From Tenacibaculum haliotis (lineage in GTDB: Bacteria; Bacteroidota; Bacteroidia; Flavobacteriales; Flavobacteriaceae), in the NCBI RefSeq assembly GCF_025215075.1, contig NZ_JAOBTH010000029.1, positions 372,001 through 436,000 of the forward strand: DNA of 64,000 nucleotides, written 5' to 3'. Positions 8,873-17,177 of this stretch are shown piece by piece (positions within the stretch are counted from its first letter, which is position 1; every line of letters begins with the position of its first letter). A program made the translations under genes and the position numbers. The notes under the pieces were generated by a model. It was given only the letters and a program-made list of their open reading frames with translations. It was not told the origin of the DNA and searched no databases.

Positions 8873-9009
8873 ATTTCTTAAGGGGAATCATTAATAACAG
8901 GGGGATTATCAAATCATACTGTAAATATATACAATATTAACACATACACAACATTTATTTAAAAAATTTACCATAAAGTATTTTTTTTAAACAAAACATT
9001 GAAATATAT

Positions 9010-9666
9010 TTATTTTACTCCGTTCCATTCATCATGAAATTGTTGTAAGAAACTTTGCATATAATTATGCCTTTCTAAAGCTATTTTTTTTCCTGTTTGA
9101 GTATTCATTTTATCTTTAAGAAGTAATAACTTTTCATGAAAATGATTGATTGTTGGTGCAGTAGATTTTTTATACTCGTCTTTTGTCATATTTAAATTAG
9201 GAGCAATTTCAGGATCATATAAAGCCCTGTTTTTAAATCCGCCATAATTAAAGCAACGAGCAATTCCTATCGCTCCAATCGCATCTAACCTATCTGCATC
9301 TTGAATTACACTTAGTTCTGGTGAACTAAATTTTTCTCCGCTTGCCAAACTTGTTTTAAAAGAAATATATTGAATAATATTTTCTACATGTATAATAATC
9401 TCTTCGTTAACTTGTTGACCTTCTAAAAACTCACGCGCTAACTTTGGCCCAACAGTTTCATCTCCGTTATAAAATTTAGCATCTGCAATATCATGTAACA
9501 AAGCACCTAATGACACTATAAACCCATCCACCGTTTCATCTTTTGCAATTAATAAAGCATTTTTATACACACGCTCTATATGAAACCAATCGTGTCCTCC
9601 TTCTGCACCTTGTAATCTTTCTTTTACAAAGGTTATTGTATTTTCTATAATTTGCTCTTTATTCAT
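9010..9666 (-). CDS. HD-domain metal-dependent phosphohydrolase
   Basis: A 218-residue cytosolic protein of the YedJ-like HD superfamily. The metal-binding signature is intact: HDWFHIERVYKNA (first His, residues ~19-31), ALLHDIADAKF (His-Asp pair, near residue 56) and QDADRLDAIGAIGIARCF (distal Asp, near residue 122). These enzymes usually cleave phosphate esters or nucleotides; the substrate is unknown here. Single gene whose -7 element lies four bases from the ATG, directly in the U-tract of the asd terminator. Confidence 0.85.
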   Translation of the reverse strand: MNKEQIIENTITFVKERLQGAEGGHDWFHIERVYKNALLIAKDETVDGFIVSLGALLHDIADAKFYNGDETVGPKLAREFLEGQQVNEEIIIHVENIIQYISFKTSLASGEKFSSPELSVIQDADRLDAIGAIGIARCFNYGGFKNRALYDPEIAPNLNMTKDEYKKSTAPTINHFHEKLLLLKDKMNTQTGKKIALERHNYMQSFLQQFHDEWNGVK

Positions 9667-9670
9667 ACCT

Positions 9671-9678
9671 CAAAAATA
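9671..9678 (-). promoter_or_regulatory. -7 promoter element of HD gene
   Basis: Minus strand reads TATTTTTG, then AGGT, then the ATG at 9666. It overlaps the T-run of the upstream asd terminator. Leaderless arrangement. Confidence 0.5.
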
Positions 9679-9683
9679 AAAAA

Positions 9684-9708
9684 TCCTGTGCTAATGAATA
9701 ACACAGGA
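9684..9708 (-). terminator. asd terminator
   Basis: TCCTGTG/CACAGGA stem with an 11-base loop; on the minus strand it is followed by ATTTTTTATTTTT, a good U-tract downstream of asd. Confidence 0.75.
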
Positions 9709-9733
9709 CTGTAATAATATAAAAATACATTTT

Positions 9734-10741
9734 TTAAACCGTAATCGATTCTTTAATCAAATTATTAGCAACTAAATATTCCGCTATTTGTATAGTATTC
9801 GTTGCGGCTCCCTTACGAAGGTTATCAGAAACAACCCAAAGATTTAAAGTATTTTCTTGAGATTCATCTCTACGAATTCGTCCTACAAAAACTTCATCTT
9901 TATTATGTGCAGTAATTGGCATTGGGTATAAATTATTCGCTACATCATCTTGTACTATAATTCCGTTTGTATTGTCTAAAATATCACGAACTTCTTTTAA
10001 ATCAAAATCATTTTTAAACTGTACGTTTACAGCTTCAGAGTGCCCTCCTGCAGTAGGAATTCTAACTGCAGTTGCTGTAACAGAAAAAGAAGCATCACGT
10101 AAGATCTTCTTTGGTTCTTTTACCAATTTCATCTCTTCCTTAGTGTATCCGTTTTCTAAAAATACATCGCAATGTGGCAAAGCATTTCTTCCTATTTTAT
10201 GAGGATAAGCCATTTCACCTTCAATACCAGCCTCTTCGTTGGCTAATTGTTGTACTGCTTTTATACCGGTTCCTGAAACAGATTGATAGGTAGAAATAAC
10301 CACACGTTTCATCGTGTATTTTTTATGCAAAGGCGCTAATGCCATTACTAACTGAATCGTAGAACAGTTAGGATTTGCAATAATTTTATCTTCTGATGTT
10401 AACACATCTCCGTTAATTTCTGGAACAACTAATTTTTTGGTAGAATCCATTCTCCAAGCAGAAGAATTATCAATTACTGTTGTACCAACTTCTGCAAATT
10501 TTGGTGCCCAAATTAAAGAAGTTTCACCTCCTGCAGAAAACAAAGCCAAATCTGGCTTCATATTTACAGCCGTTTCTAAACCAACAACAGTATATTCAGT
10601 TCCTTTAAATTCAATTTTATTACCAACTGAACGTTCAGACGCAACAGGAATTAATTCTGTTACACGAAAATTACGTTCTGCTAATATTTGTAACATTACA
10701 TTACCTACCATTCCGGTGGCCCCTACAACTGCTACTCTCAT
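9734..10741 (-). CDS. asd: Aspartate-semialdehyde dehydrogenase
   Basis: A 335-residue enzyme that reduces aspartyl phosphate to aspartate semialdehyde with NADPH, feeding Lys, Met, Thr and diaminopimelate synthesis. The N-terminal dinucleotide-binding loop is VAVVGATGMVGNVM (residues 3-16); the catalytic Cys lies in ANPNCSTIQL near residue 128; SVSGTG and the later GGHSEAVNVQF with its catalytic His are also present. The ATG at 10741 gives the canonical MRVAVVGATG start; the frame continues 16 codons upstream without family resemblance. Monocistronic, ending in its own terminator. Confidence 0.95.
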   Translation of the reverse strand: MRVAVVGATGMVGNVMLQILAERNFRVTELIPVASERSVGNKIEFKGTEYTVVGLETAVNMKPDLALFSAGGETSLIWAPKFAEVGTTVIDNSSAWRMDSTKKLVVPEINGDVLTSEDKIIANPNCSTIQLVMALAPLHKKYTMKRVVISTYQSVSGTGIKAVQQLANEEAGIEGEMAYPHKIGRNALPHCDVFLENGYTKEEMKLVKEPKKILRDASFSVTATAVRIPTAGGHSEAVNVQFKNDFDLKEVRDILDNTNGIIVQDDVANNLYPMPITAHNKDEVFVGRIRRDESQENTLNLWVVSDNLRKGAATNTIQIAEYLVANNLIKESITV

Positions 10742-10907
10742 TTTTTTAATATTAAGTGTGTTAATAAACTTTAATCTATACAAATACAAAGGTTTAAAAA
10801 AATTGAATTAGTTGTATCTATTTTTATTAAAATTTTTGGTTAAAGTTTAAAAAACATCAAATTGTAGTAAAAAGTGTGGTTTTAAACATTAAAAATCAAA
10901 AAAGAAG

Positions 10908-10915
10908 TACATTTG
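10908..10915 (+). promoter_or_regulatory. -7 promoter element of trhO
   Basis: TACATTTG, exact TAnnTTTG match, about 53 bases before the trhO ATG, giving a conventional leader. Confidence 0.55.
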
Positions 10916-10968
10916 CAAAGATTTTATAGAAATCAACATACATTTTGACTAACTAAAAAAAGTATAGC

Positions 10969-12000
10969 ATGCAACTGTACAATAAGTTAAGCGCAAAAGA
11001 ACGCGCTGCATTAATTGACGAAGCCGGTAAGGATCGTTTAACAATTTCTTTCTATCAATATTTTAAGATAGAAAACCCACAATTATTTAGAGATAAATTA
11101 TTCCTAGAATGGGATCAATTAGAGGTACTTGGTAGAACTTATGTTTCTTACGAAGGAATTAACGCACAAATGTCTGTTCCTGCGGAGAATTTCTTACAAC
11201 TGAAAGAACAATTAGATGCAATTTCATTTTTAAAAGATATTCGTTTAAATGTTGCTGTTGAACACGATAATAAATCGTTTTTAAAGTTAAAAGTAAAGGT
11301 TCGTAACAAGATTGTGGCAGATGGTTTAAATGATGATACTTTTGATGTTACTGATAAAGGCGTGCATTTAAATGCTATAGAGTTTAATGAAATGTTAGCG
11401 AATCCAAACACAGTTTGTGTAGATATGCGTAATCATTACGAAAGTGAAATTGGGCATTTTGACGGTGCAATTACCCCTGATGTAGATACTTTTCGAGATT
11501 CTTTAGATATTATTGAAGAAGACTTAAAGGATAATAAAGAAGATAAAAATTTATTGATGTATTGTACTGGCGGAATTCGTTGTGAAAAAGCTTCTGCATA
11601 TTACAAACACAAAGGTTTTAAAAACGTTTTTCAGTTAGAAGGCGGAATTATAGAATATACGCGTCAGGTAAAAGATGAAGGCGTTGAGAATAAATTTATC
11701 GGTAAAAACTTCGTTTTCGATCACCGAAGAGCTGAGCGAATTACTGATGATGTAGTTGCTAACTGTCACCAATGTGGTAAAGCTTGCGATGAGCATACAA
11801 ATTGTGCTAACGAAGCTTGTCATTTACTTTTTATTCAATGCAATGAATGTGCTAAAAAAACTGAAAATACTTGTTCTACCGATTGTCAAGAAGTAATTCA
11901 ATTATCTTTTGAAGAACAAAAAGAATTGAGAAAAGGAAAAGGAAATAGTAACAAAATATTTAAAAAAGGACGATCTGAAGTTCTTAAATTTAAAAAATAA
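10969..12000 (+). CDS. trhO: tRNA uridine(34) 5-hydroxylase TrhO
   Basis: A 343-residue rhodanese-family protein of the YceA/TrhO group, which makes 5-hydroxyuridine at the wobble position of tRNAs using oxygen. The N-terminal acylphosphatase-like domain (FYQYFKIENPQLFRDKLF... VSYEGINAQMSVP) is followed by a rhodanese domain with the active-site loop YCTGGIRCEKA; the Cys is residue 199. A C-terminal Cys-rich stretch (CHQCGKACDEHTNCANEACHLLFIQCNECA) looks like a zinc-binding module common in this family. Length is normal. Own promoter and terminator, so monocistronic. Confidence 0.92.
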   Translation: MQLYNKLSAKERAALIDEAGKDRLTISFYQYFKIENPQLFRDKLFLEWDQLEVLGRTYVSYEGINAQMSVPAENFLQLKEQLDAISFLKDIRLNVAVEHDNKSFLKLKVKVRNKIVADGLNDDTFDVTDKGVHLNAIEFNEMLANPNTVCVDMRNHYESEIGHFDGAITPDVDTFRDSLDIIEEDLKDNKEDKNLLMYCTGGIRCEKASAYYKHKGFKNVFQLEGGIIEYTRQVKDEGVENKFIGKNFVFDHRRAERITDDVVANCHQCGKACDEHTNCANEACHLLFIQCNECAKKTENTCSTDCQEVIQLSFEEQKELRKGKGNSNKIFKKGRSEVLKFKK

Positions 12001-12008
12001 TTCAAATC

Positions 12009-12032
12009 AAAAGCACTCTTTCGAGTGCTTTT
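12009..12032 (+). terminator. trhO terminator
   Basis: AAAAGCACTC and GAGTGCTTTT form a 10-bp stem with a TTTC tetraloop and a T-rich tail. Confidence 0.85.
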
Positions 12033-12076
12033 TCTTTTTAAATGAGTAATTTTATATTCTAATTTAGCATCTAAAA

Positions 12077-13159
12077 ATGTCACTTCAACCAATACATCGT
12101 AAAATTATTCATGTAGACATGGATGCCTTTTATGCTTCGGTTGAGCAATTAGACAATCCTGACTTAAGAAACAAACCTCTTGCTGTTGGTGGTAATGAAA
12201 TACGCGGTGTAGTTTCAGCAGCCAGCTACGAAGCTCGTAAATTTGGCGTTAGATCGGCTATGAGTGGCGTGTTAGCTAAAAAAAAATGTCCGCATTTAAT
12301 ATTTGTTCCTCCGAGGTTTGATCGTTACAAAGAGATCTCTTCTAAAATTAGAGCAATTTTTTACGATTATACCGATTTGGTTGAGCCACTTTCTTTAGAT
12401 GAAGCTTATTTAGACGTTACCGAAAATAAAAAAAGTAATTTATCAGCTAGTTTAATTGCCAAAGAAATTCGTGAACGTATATGGAACGAACTCAAATTAA
12501 GAGCATCCGCAGGAATATCTATCAATAAATTTGTAGCTAAAATTGCTTCTGACATAAACAAACCTAACGGTCAAAAAACTATTAATCCTGATGAAGTTGT
12601 TCCGTTTTTAGAAGAGTTATCTGTCAATAAATTTTATGGCGTAGGTAAAGTTACCGCTGCTAAAATGCATAATTTAGGCATTTTTAAAGGGTTAGATTTA
12701 AAGAAAAAAACACTAGAAGAGCTTACTATTTTGTTTGGTAAATCTGGATTACATTATTACAATATTGTAAGAGGAATTCATAATAGCGAGGTAAAACCGA
12801 ATAGAGTTCGGAAGTCGGTAGCTGCTGAAACTACTTTTAATGAAAATTTATCTTCTGAAATTTTTATGCTACAACGTCTTGAAAAAATAGCAGATGAGTT
12901 AGAACGCAGAATGAAAAAATCGAATACGAAAGGAAAAACAGTTACTTTAAAAATAAAATATAGCGATTTTACACAACAAACTAGAAGTAAAACTGTTGAT
13001 AATTACATTCAGGATAAACAAAATTTTTATCCGATTATAAAAGAACTGTTATATCAAGAATCTTTAAAAAACTCCGTTCGTTTACTCGGCATTTCTTTTA
13101 GCAATTTAAATACAGAGATGAAAGAACCGATATGGGTACAATTAAAATTTAATTTTTAG
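12077..13159 (+). CDS. dinB: DNA polymerase IV (Y family)
   Basis: A 360-residue error-prone translesion polymerase. Catalytic motifs are intact: HVDMDAFYASVEQLDNP (first metal-binding Asp, residues 12-28), YEARKFGVRSAMSG (nucleotide positioning), and PLSLDEAYLDVTE (Asp-Glu pair near residue 102). HhH segments (YGVGKVTAAKMHNLGI) and the little-finger domain follow, so it is full length. No clear beta-clamp pentapeptide can be called with certainty at the C-terminus (ends WVQLKFNF). The last bases overlap the convergent sensor kinase gene. No LexA-type box was evident upstream. Confidence 0.93.
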   Translation: MSLQPIHRKIIHVDMDAFYASVEQLDNPDLRNKPLAVGGNEIRGVVSAASYEARKFGVRSAMSGVLAKKKCPHLIFVPPRFDRYKEISSKIRAIFYDYTDLVEPLSLDEAYLDVTENKKSNLSASLIAKEIRERIWNELKLRASAGISINKFVAKIASDINKPNGQKTINPDEVVPFLEELSVNKFYGVGKVTAAKMHNLGIFKGLDLKKKTLEELTILFGKSGLHYYNIVRGIHNSEVKPNRVRKSVAAETTFNENLSSEIFMLQRLEKIADELERRMKKSNTKGKTVTLKIKYSDFTQQTRSKTVDNYIQDKQNFYPIIKELLYQESLKNSVRLLGISFSNLNTEMKEPIWVQLKFNF

Positions 13160-15069
13160 ACTAAAGGTATTCTTAAAGATACTTTTGTTCCACTTACATT
13201 CCCGTTTTCATCCGTTAAATCAATATATCTCAACGAATAATTTCCTTGATATTGTTCAGAAAAATTTTCTAATCTTTCTTTCGTTAAATCAATACCTATC
13301 GACTTTCTATTTAAGGTTTTATTACTTTTAATTTTAAAAGCCTCTTTACGACCAATTCCGTTGTCCTCTACTTCAATCTGATAAAAATCACCTGATATTT
13401 TATCAACCGATAATTGAACTCTTTTTTCTCCTTTCTTTGAAGATAATCCATGCCAAATAGAGTTTTCTAGAAAAGGTTGTAAAATTAATGGCGGAATCTT
13501 AACGGTTTCTAAATTAAGATTAGGATTAAAGTTTTCTTCATAAATAATTTCATTCGAAAAACGAATATTTTCAATACTCATATACAAAGCCATCGTTTTA
13601 AGTTCTTCTGAAAGAGGAACTTCTTTCACTGAAGATGACTCTAAAATACTTCTAATTAATTTTGAGAATTTATTTAAATAATGGACTGCGTTTTTCTGCT
13701 CGTTATTTATAATGTATAACTTAATAGAATTTAATGCATTGAATAAAAAATGAGGGTTCATTTGAATTCGCAAAGCATCTTGTTCCAAATGCAAAATTTG
13801 TTTATCATTTTTTAATAAACTTTGTCTGTATATTGAATATAATAAAACCCCAAATAAAGCTATGGATACCAGTGCAATAATTAAAATATTACGGTTTCTT
13901 AATAATTTAAGTTTAGCTATTTCGGTTTCTTTTGCTAAATGCTTTAACTTATTACTACTTACCTCGCTGTCGTATTTATTTATAAGACTATTCATATATC
14001 TAATATTATTACTACTAGATACTTGGTCTTCTAACGCTATAGATTTATGATAATATTCTAATGCTTCTTTATATTTTGCTTTTTTTTGATTTAATTCAGA
14101 TAAATGTTTATACGATAAAATTAAACTCGATGGAGTATTATTTTCTAAACCTATTTTAAGTGATTTATCTAAATATTCTTCAGCTTCTTTATATTTATTT
14201 AATTTTATAAGTACCAACGATAATGTATTGTATACCGCAGACAAATAGTACTTATTTCCAATTTTTTCTATAGATGGAACTACTTCTATAATATAAGTAT
14301 ATGCTTCGTTATACTCTCCTTTTTTTATTAAAACATTTGCAATACTATTATGACATATTACTTTACCTAAACGATCTTTATTTAAGGTATTATATGCTAA
14401 TGATTTTTTATAGCTCTTTAACGCTACATCTAAATCACCAATGTTTTCATGCGCAAACCCTATGTTCTGGTGATTTATTGCTAAACCTCTTATATCATTT
14501 AATTTTTCCTGAATAACAATTGATTCGTTAAATTTATCTAAAGCCTTTCCGTACTGTTTTAGCGTTAAATAAATATTACCGACACTATTAATTGCAATAC
14601 TTTTACTCTTTTTAATATCATTACTCGGCGCTTTTATTTTAGCTATAATTTCTAAAACTCGCTGATGGTAACTTAAAGCAGATCTAATTTTATCTTGACG
14701 TCTATATACAACTCCTAACTGATTTAATGTTACCACTTCGGCTTCTATACTTCTTATTTTTATCGCTAATTCTAAAGCCTTATCATATTCCTCTATCGCC
14801 TTATCATATTCTGTAACATTCCGATAAGATCTTCCCTGAATATTTTTAGCGTATATAATGCCTAAATTATAATTGGCTTTTTTACTTTTTGATAAAAAAG
14901 AATCTATTTCTAAGTCTGTAAATCTAAAATTTCTAAATTTTTTCTGAAGCAAAAAGTAATTCACTTCCTTTTTAGATAACATACTAGAAGCTACACTATC
15001 CATCTTTTTCTGAGGAAGACAAATATTTGTAATCAAACAAAATAGAACTGTTATAAGGAAGTTTTTCAT
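13156..15069 (-). CDS. TPR-containing LytS-type sensor histidine kinase
   Basis: A 637-residue sensor. Signal peptide (residues 1-19), an extracytoplasmic array of about seven TPR motifs (residues ~70-390, for example YDKAIEEYDKALELA, YGKALDKFNESIVI, YKEALEYYHKSIAL), one transmembrane helix (ILIIALVSIALFGVLLYSIY, ~395-415), a short coiled coil, the His_kinase motif QMNPHFLFNALNSIKLY and an ATPase domain with FLENSIWHGL and DNGIGRKEA. The TPR plus His_kinase layout is widespread in Flavobacteriia. It is 2 bp downstream of its LytTR response regulator, its obvious partner. The signal sensed is unknown. Confidence 0.92.
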   Translation of the reverse strand: MKNFLITVLFCLITNICLPQKKMDSVASSMLSKKEVNYFLLQKKFRNFRFTDLEIDSFLSKSKKANYNLGIIYAKNIQGRSYRNVTEYDKAIEEYDKALELAIKIRSIEAEVVTLNQLGVVYRRQDKIRSALSYHQRVLEIIAKIKAPSNDIKKSKSIAINSVGNIYLTLKQYGKALDKFNESIVIQEKLNDIRGLAINHQNIGFAHENIGDLDVALKSYKKSLAYNTLNKDRLGKVICHNSIANVLIKKGEYNEAYTYIIEVVPSIEKIGNKYYLSAVYNTLSLVLIKLNKYKEAEEYLDKSLKIGLENNTPSSLILSYKHLSELNQKKAKYKEALEYYHKSIALEDQVSSSNNIRYMNSLINKYDSEVSSNKLKHLAKETEIAKLKLLRNRNILIIALVSIALFGVLLYSIYRQSLLKNDKQILHLEQDALRIQMNPHFLFNALNSIKLYIINNEQKNAVHYLNKFSKLIRSILESSSVKEVPLSEELKTMALYMSIENIRFSNEIIYEENFNPNLNLETVKIPPLILQPFLENSIWHGLSSKKGEKRVQLSVDKISGDFYQIEVEDNGIGRKEAFKIKSNKTLNRKSIGIDLTKERLENFSEQYQGNYSLRYIDLTDENGNVSGTKVSLRIPLV

Positions 15070-15071
15070 TA

Positions 15072-15806
15072 TTAAAATTTTTCTAGAAAATCTGATTTTC
15101 TTTGACGTGAAACTGGAATTTTATGATTATCCTCTAAAACAACATAACCATCTGACTTTAAAAACTCTTTAATTTTATTTAAGTTTATAACAAATGAATT
15201 GTGAATTCTAAAAAAATGATCTTCAGGGAGTAATAAGTTTATTTCCTTTAACTTCTTTGTTACAACAATCTTCTTATTATTGGCTGTATGGATTGATGAA
15301 TAATTTCCATCTGATTCAACAAATAAAATATCCGACTCTTCCAAGAAAATTAATTTTCCATCAGTATTTATAGTTATTTTTCTTTTATTAAACTTCCTAT
15401 TAAATTTTGTTAGTATTTGATCAAACTTATCGTTGTTGTGGTTTTTTGAATGATGATTTTTAATTCGATTTACTGTTTCTTCTAAATCATCTGAATCTAC
15501 AGGTTTAAGAAGGTAATCTATAGCTTCGTTTTTTAAAGCTTTTATTGCATATTCATTATAAGCTGTGGTAATAACTATTGCAAAATCTTTTTTATTTAGC
15601 TTTTCAAGTAATTGAAATCCATCCATGGTTGGCATTTCAATATCTAAAAAAAGGCAATCAATTGGATTTTCATTAATATACTTTATTGCTTTTTCGGCTT
15701 CTGTAAATGTTTGTATAATTTCTAAATCATTATTAAAATTAGACAATTCCCAAGTAAGACCTTGTATTGCCTTAGGTTCATCATCAACAATTACAGCTTT
15801 TAACAT
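15072..15806 (-). CDS. LytTR-family response regulator
   Basis: A 244-residue transcription factor. Receiver domain (residues 1-120) with the acidic pocket DDE at 8-10, phosphoacceptor Asp55 in LFLDIEMP, and Lys101 in YLLKPV; the C-terminal LytTR DNA-binding domain spans ~140-244 (ILFVESDGNYSSIHT ... FFRIHNSFVINLNKI). It is first in an operon with the TPR kinase. A promoter (TATATTTG, 15832-15825) lies just upstream. A tandem 15-bp direct repeat with 21-bp periodicity in the divergent region (15921-15956) is the type of site LytTR dimers bind. Confidence 0.94.
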   Translation of the reverse strand: MLKAVIVDDEPKAIQGLTWELSNFNNDLEIIQTFTEAEKAIKYINENPIDCLFLDIEMPTMDGFQLLEKLNKKDFAIVITTAYNEYAIKALKNEAIDYLLKPVDSDDLEETVNRIKNHHSKNHNNDKFDQILTKFNRKFNKRKITINTDGKLIFLEESDILFVESDGNYSSIHTANNKKIVVTKKLKEINLLLPEDHFFRIHNSFVINLNKIKEFLKSDGYVVLEDNHKIPVSRQRKSDFLEKF

Positions 15807-15824
15807 AAAGTAATATTTTTATAT

Positions 15825-15832
15825 CAAATATA
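15825..15832 (-). promoter_or_regulatory. -7 element of the RR-kinase operon
   Basis: Minus strand TATATTTG, exact consensus, about 18 bases from the ATG at 15806. Confidence 0.55.
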
Positions 15833-15920
15833 GCAGATATTTAATCAATACTAAAACCAAAAAAATGTAAAAACACGACTTAAAGCACGAGAAATATACC
15901 TAAAACAACAAAACAAAAAC

Positions 15921-15956
15921 CATCTACACACAAACTCGCACCGTTTACACATAAAC
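15921..15956 (+). promoter_or_regulatory. Candidate LytTR binding site (tandem direct repeat)
   Basis: CATCTACACACAAAC (15921-15935) and CGTTTACACATAAAC (15942-15956) agree at 12 of 15 positions and start exactly 21 bp apart, two helical turns. LytTR regulators bind paired direct repeats with this spacing just upstream of the core promoter. A CATATTTG -7-like element sits at 15982-15989. Located between a LytTR regulator gene and the divergent small-RNA candidate. Confidence 0.6.
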
Positions 15957-15994
15957 CTCTTTTTAAAATATATTTTAGTCGCATATTTGCACCA

Positions 15995-16084
15995 TAATAC
16001 ACAAGGAAATCATATTGGTAAATTGGGGGATTAATCAATTAATGAAGTTATAAAAAAACACTACTTATCTAAGTAGTGTTTTTT
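15995..16084 (+). ncRNA. Candidate small RNA driven by LytTR-type promoter
   Basis: This fills most of the 353-bp gap between the response regulator and the next gene. A -7-like element CATATTTG (15982-15989) is followed by about 90 bases with no convincing gene and a perfect intrinsic terminator (CACTACTT/AAGTAGTG, extended by A6/T6, 16053-16084). The transcript would contain an exposed run of five G (GGGGGATTAATCAATTAATG, from 16025). A 12-codon frame starting TTG is possible but has no support. No annotation exists in the sequence itself; the call rests on promoter, activator site and terminator geometry. The 5' end is estimated. Confidence 0.5.
16053..16084 (+). terminator. Terminator of the small RNA candidate
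   Basis: CACTACTT (16059-16066) and AAGTAGTG (16071-16078), ATCT loop, extended by six A-T pairs and followed by more T. Confidence 0.85.
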
Positions 16085-16105
16085 GTTTTTGGATGCTTTC
16101 ATAAA

Positions 16106-16134
16106 AAAACCAGCAAAATAAATTTACTGGTTTT
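16106..16134 (-). terminator. Terminator of the DUF4837 lipoprotein gene
   Basis: AAAACCAG/CTGGTTTT stem, 13-base loop; seven T follow on the minus strand, downstream of the gene at 16160-17152. Confidence 0.75.
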
Positions 16135-16159
16135 CACTAATTTTTATCTAAGTAATTAA

Positions 16160-17152
16160 CTATTTTATTTTCATCGATTTTGCAATTGCTTCTAATTCAA
16201 ACAAAAAGTCACGCTTATTTACAGAAGGTGCGTAGGTAAAGCCTTCAAAAATAACCAACCGATTATTTTTCTTATCAATGATCGTATAATTTATAAACGG
16301 TCCAGCCATAAAATCATTTTTAACTTCCCATTTACCACGAGTTTCGTACGCTTTTTTCCCATCCAATTCTGCATCAAAAGTAAATGGCGTGTATGCTTGT
16401 TCGGTAATCATGTACATCCCTTCTTTACTTCCAGGTATGTGTTTTTTACCAATGGTATCACGTACCGCAGTAATATTATCTGCAACCGTGTTTTCATCTT
16501 TTAAAGGAACGCTGTATATTAAAATATTATTAGTTCCATCTCCTCTCGCGATTCCGCTTTTTAAACGTTGACGAAACCAAATAAAATCACCTGTATCTTC
16601 AACCAATCTAAACCTTTTAGGAATATCTAATGATAATCCTATATTCTGGATAGTTTTGAACTTGGTTTCATCTATACGATGCTTTTTAAAAATACGTTGA
16701 GTAAACCTAATATCCTCCTCTTTAAATAACTTAATAATTTCTTTTCCTCTGTTACTTAAAAGAGCTAATATTCCTGCTTCGTTTTTAGCCGTGGCATGCA
16801 CTATAATTTGCGGAGAAGCATACCTGTTTTTCTCAACAGTGATGCCTTCTTTTTGACCTTCTTTAAGGATTAAAATAGCTTTTCCATGTCTCATAAAACT
16901 ACTAAACCCTACCGGATCTATTTGACTAACCGATAATAAGGTTTCTGGCTGTGGTAAACCTACTTGATGCTCTCCAAAAACTTTACGAATTTGATCTCCT
17001 ATTTTTCCTTCCCAATCTAACCCTTTTGTAACCACCATTATTTTGTTAGTGTTACCATTAGAGGTAGGTAAAGTGTAACCATCCTTACCATTACCTGTAT
17101 TACATGATATTGTTAAAAGTACCAAAACAAGTAATATTATTGTTTTTTTCAT
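16160..17152 (-). CDS. DUF4837 family lipoprotein
   Basis: A 330-residue exported lipoprotein with a lipobox at the end of MKKTIILLVLVLLTISC. The mature sequence (NKIMVVTKGLDWEGKIGDQIRKVFGEHQVGLPQPETLLSVSQI ... WFRQRLKSGIARGDGTNNILIYSVPL) matches the DUF4837 family, which is restricted to Bacteroidota and has no assigned function. It is the last gene of a minus-strand block behind a LysM transglycosylase (26-bp gap), suggesting a periplasmic or cell-envelope role, which is inference. Confidence 0.85.
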   Translation of the reverse strand: MKKTIILLVLVLLTISCNTGNGKDGYTLPTSNGNTNKIMVVTKGLDWEGKIGDQIRKVFGEHQVGLPQPETLLSVSQIDPVGFSSFMRHGKAILILKEGQKEGITVEKNRYASPQIIVHATAKNEAGILALLSNRGKEIIKLFKEEDIRFTQRIFKKHRIDETKFKTIQNIGLSLDIPKRFRLVEDTGDFIWFRQRLKSGIARGDGTNNILIYSVPLKDENTVADNITAVRDTIGKKHIPGSKEGMYMITEQAYTPFTFDAELDGKKAYETRGKWEVKNDFMAGPFINYTIIDKKNNRLVIFEGFTYAPSVNKRDFLFELEAIAKSMKIK

Positions 17153-17177
17153 AGTTTGTAGTTTTTAAACGTTGATT

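Noticed and set aside
8818..9009. Small gene between the enoyl-CoA hydratase and HD genes
   Set aside because: No open frame of useful length; terminator and AT-rich spacer only.
16025..16055. 12-codon peptide in the small-RNA region
   Set aside because: TTG start, no recognisable ribosome site, no evidence of conservation; small RNA is the simpler reading.
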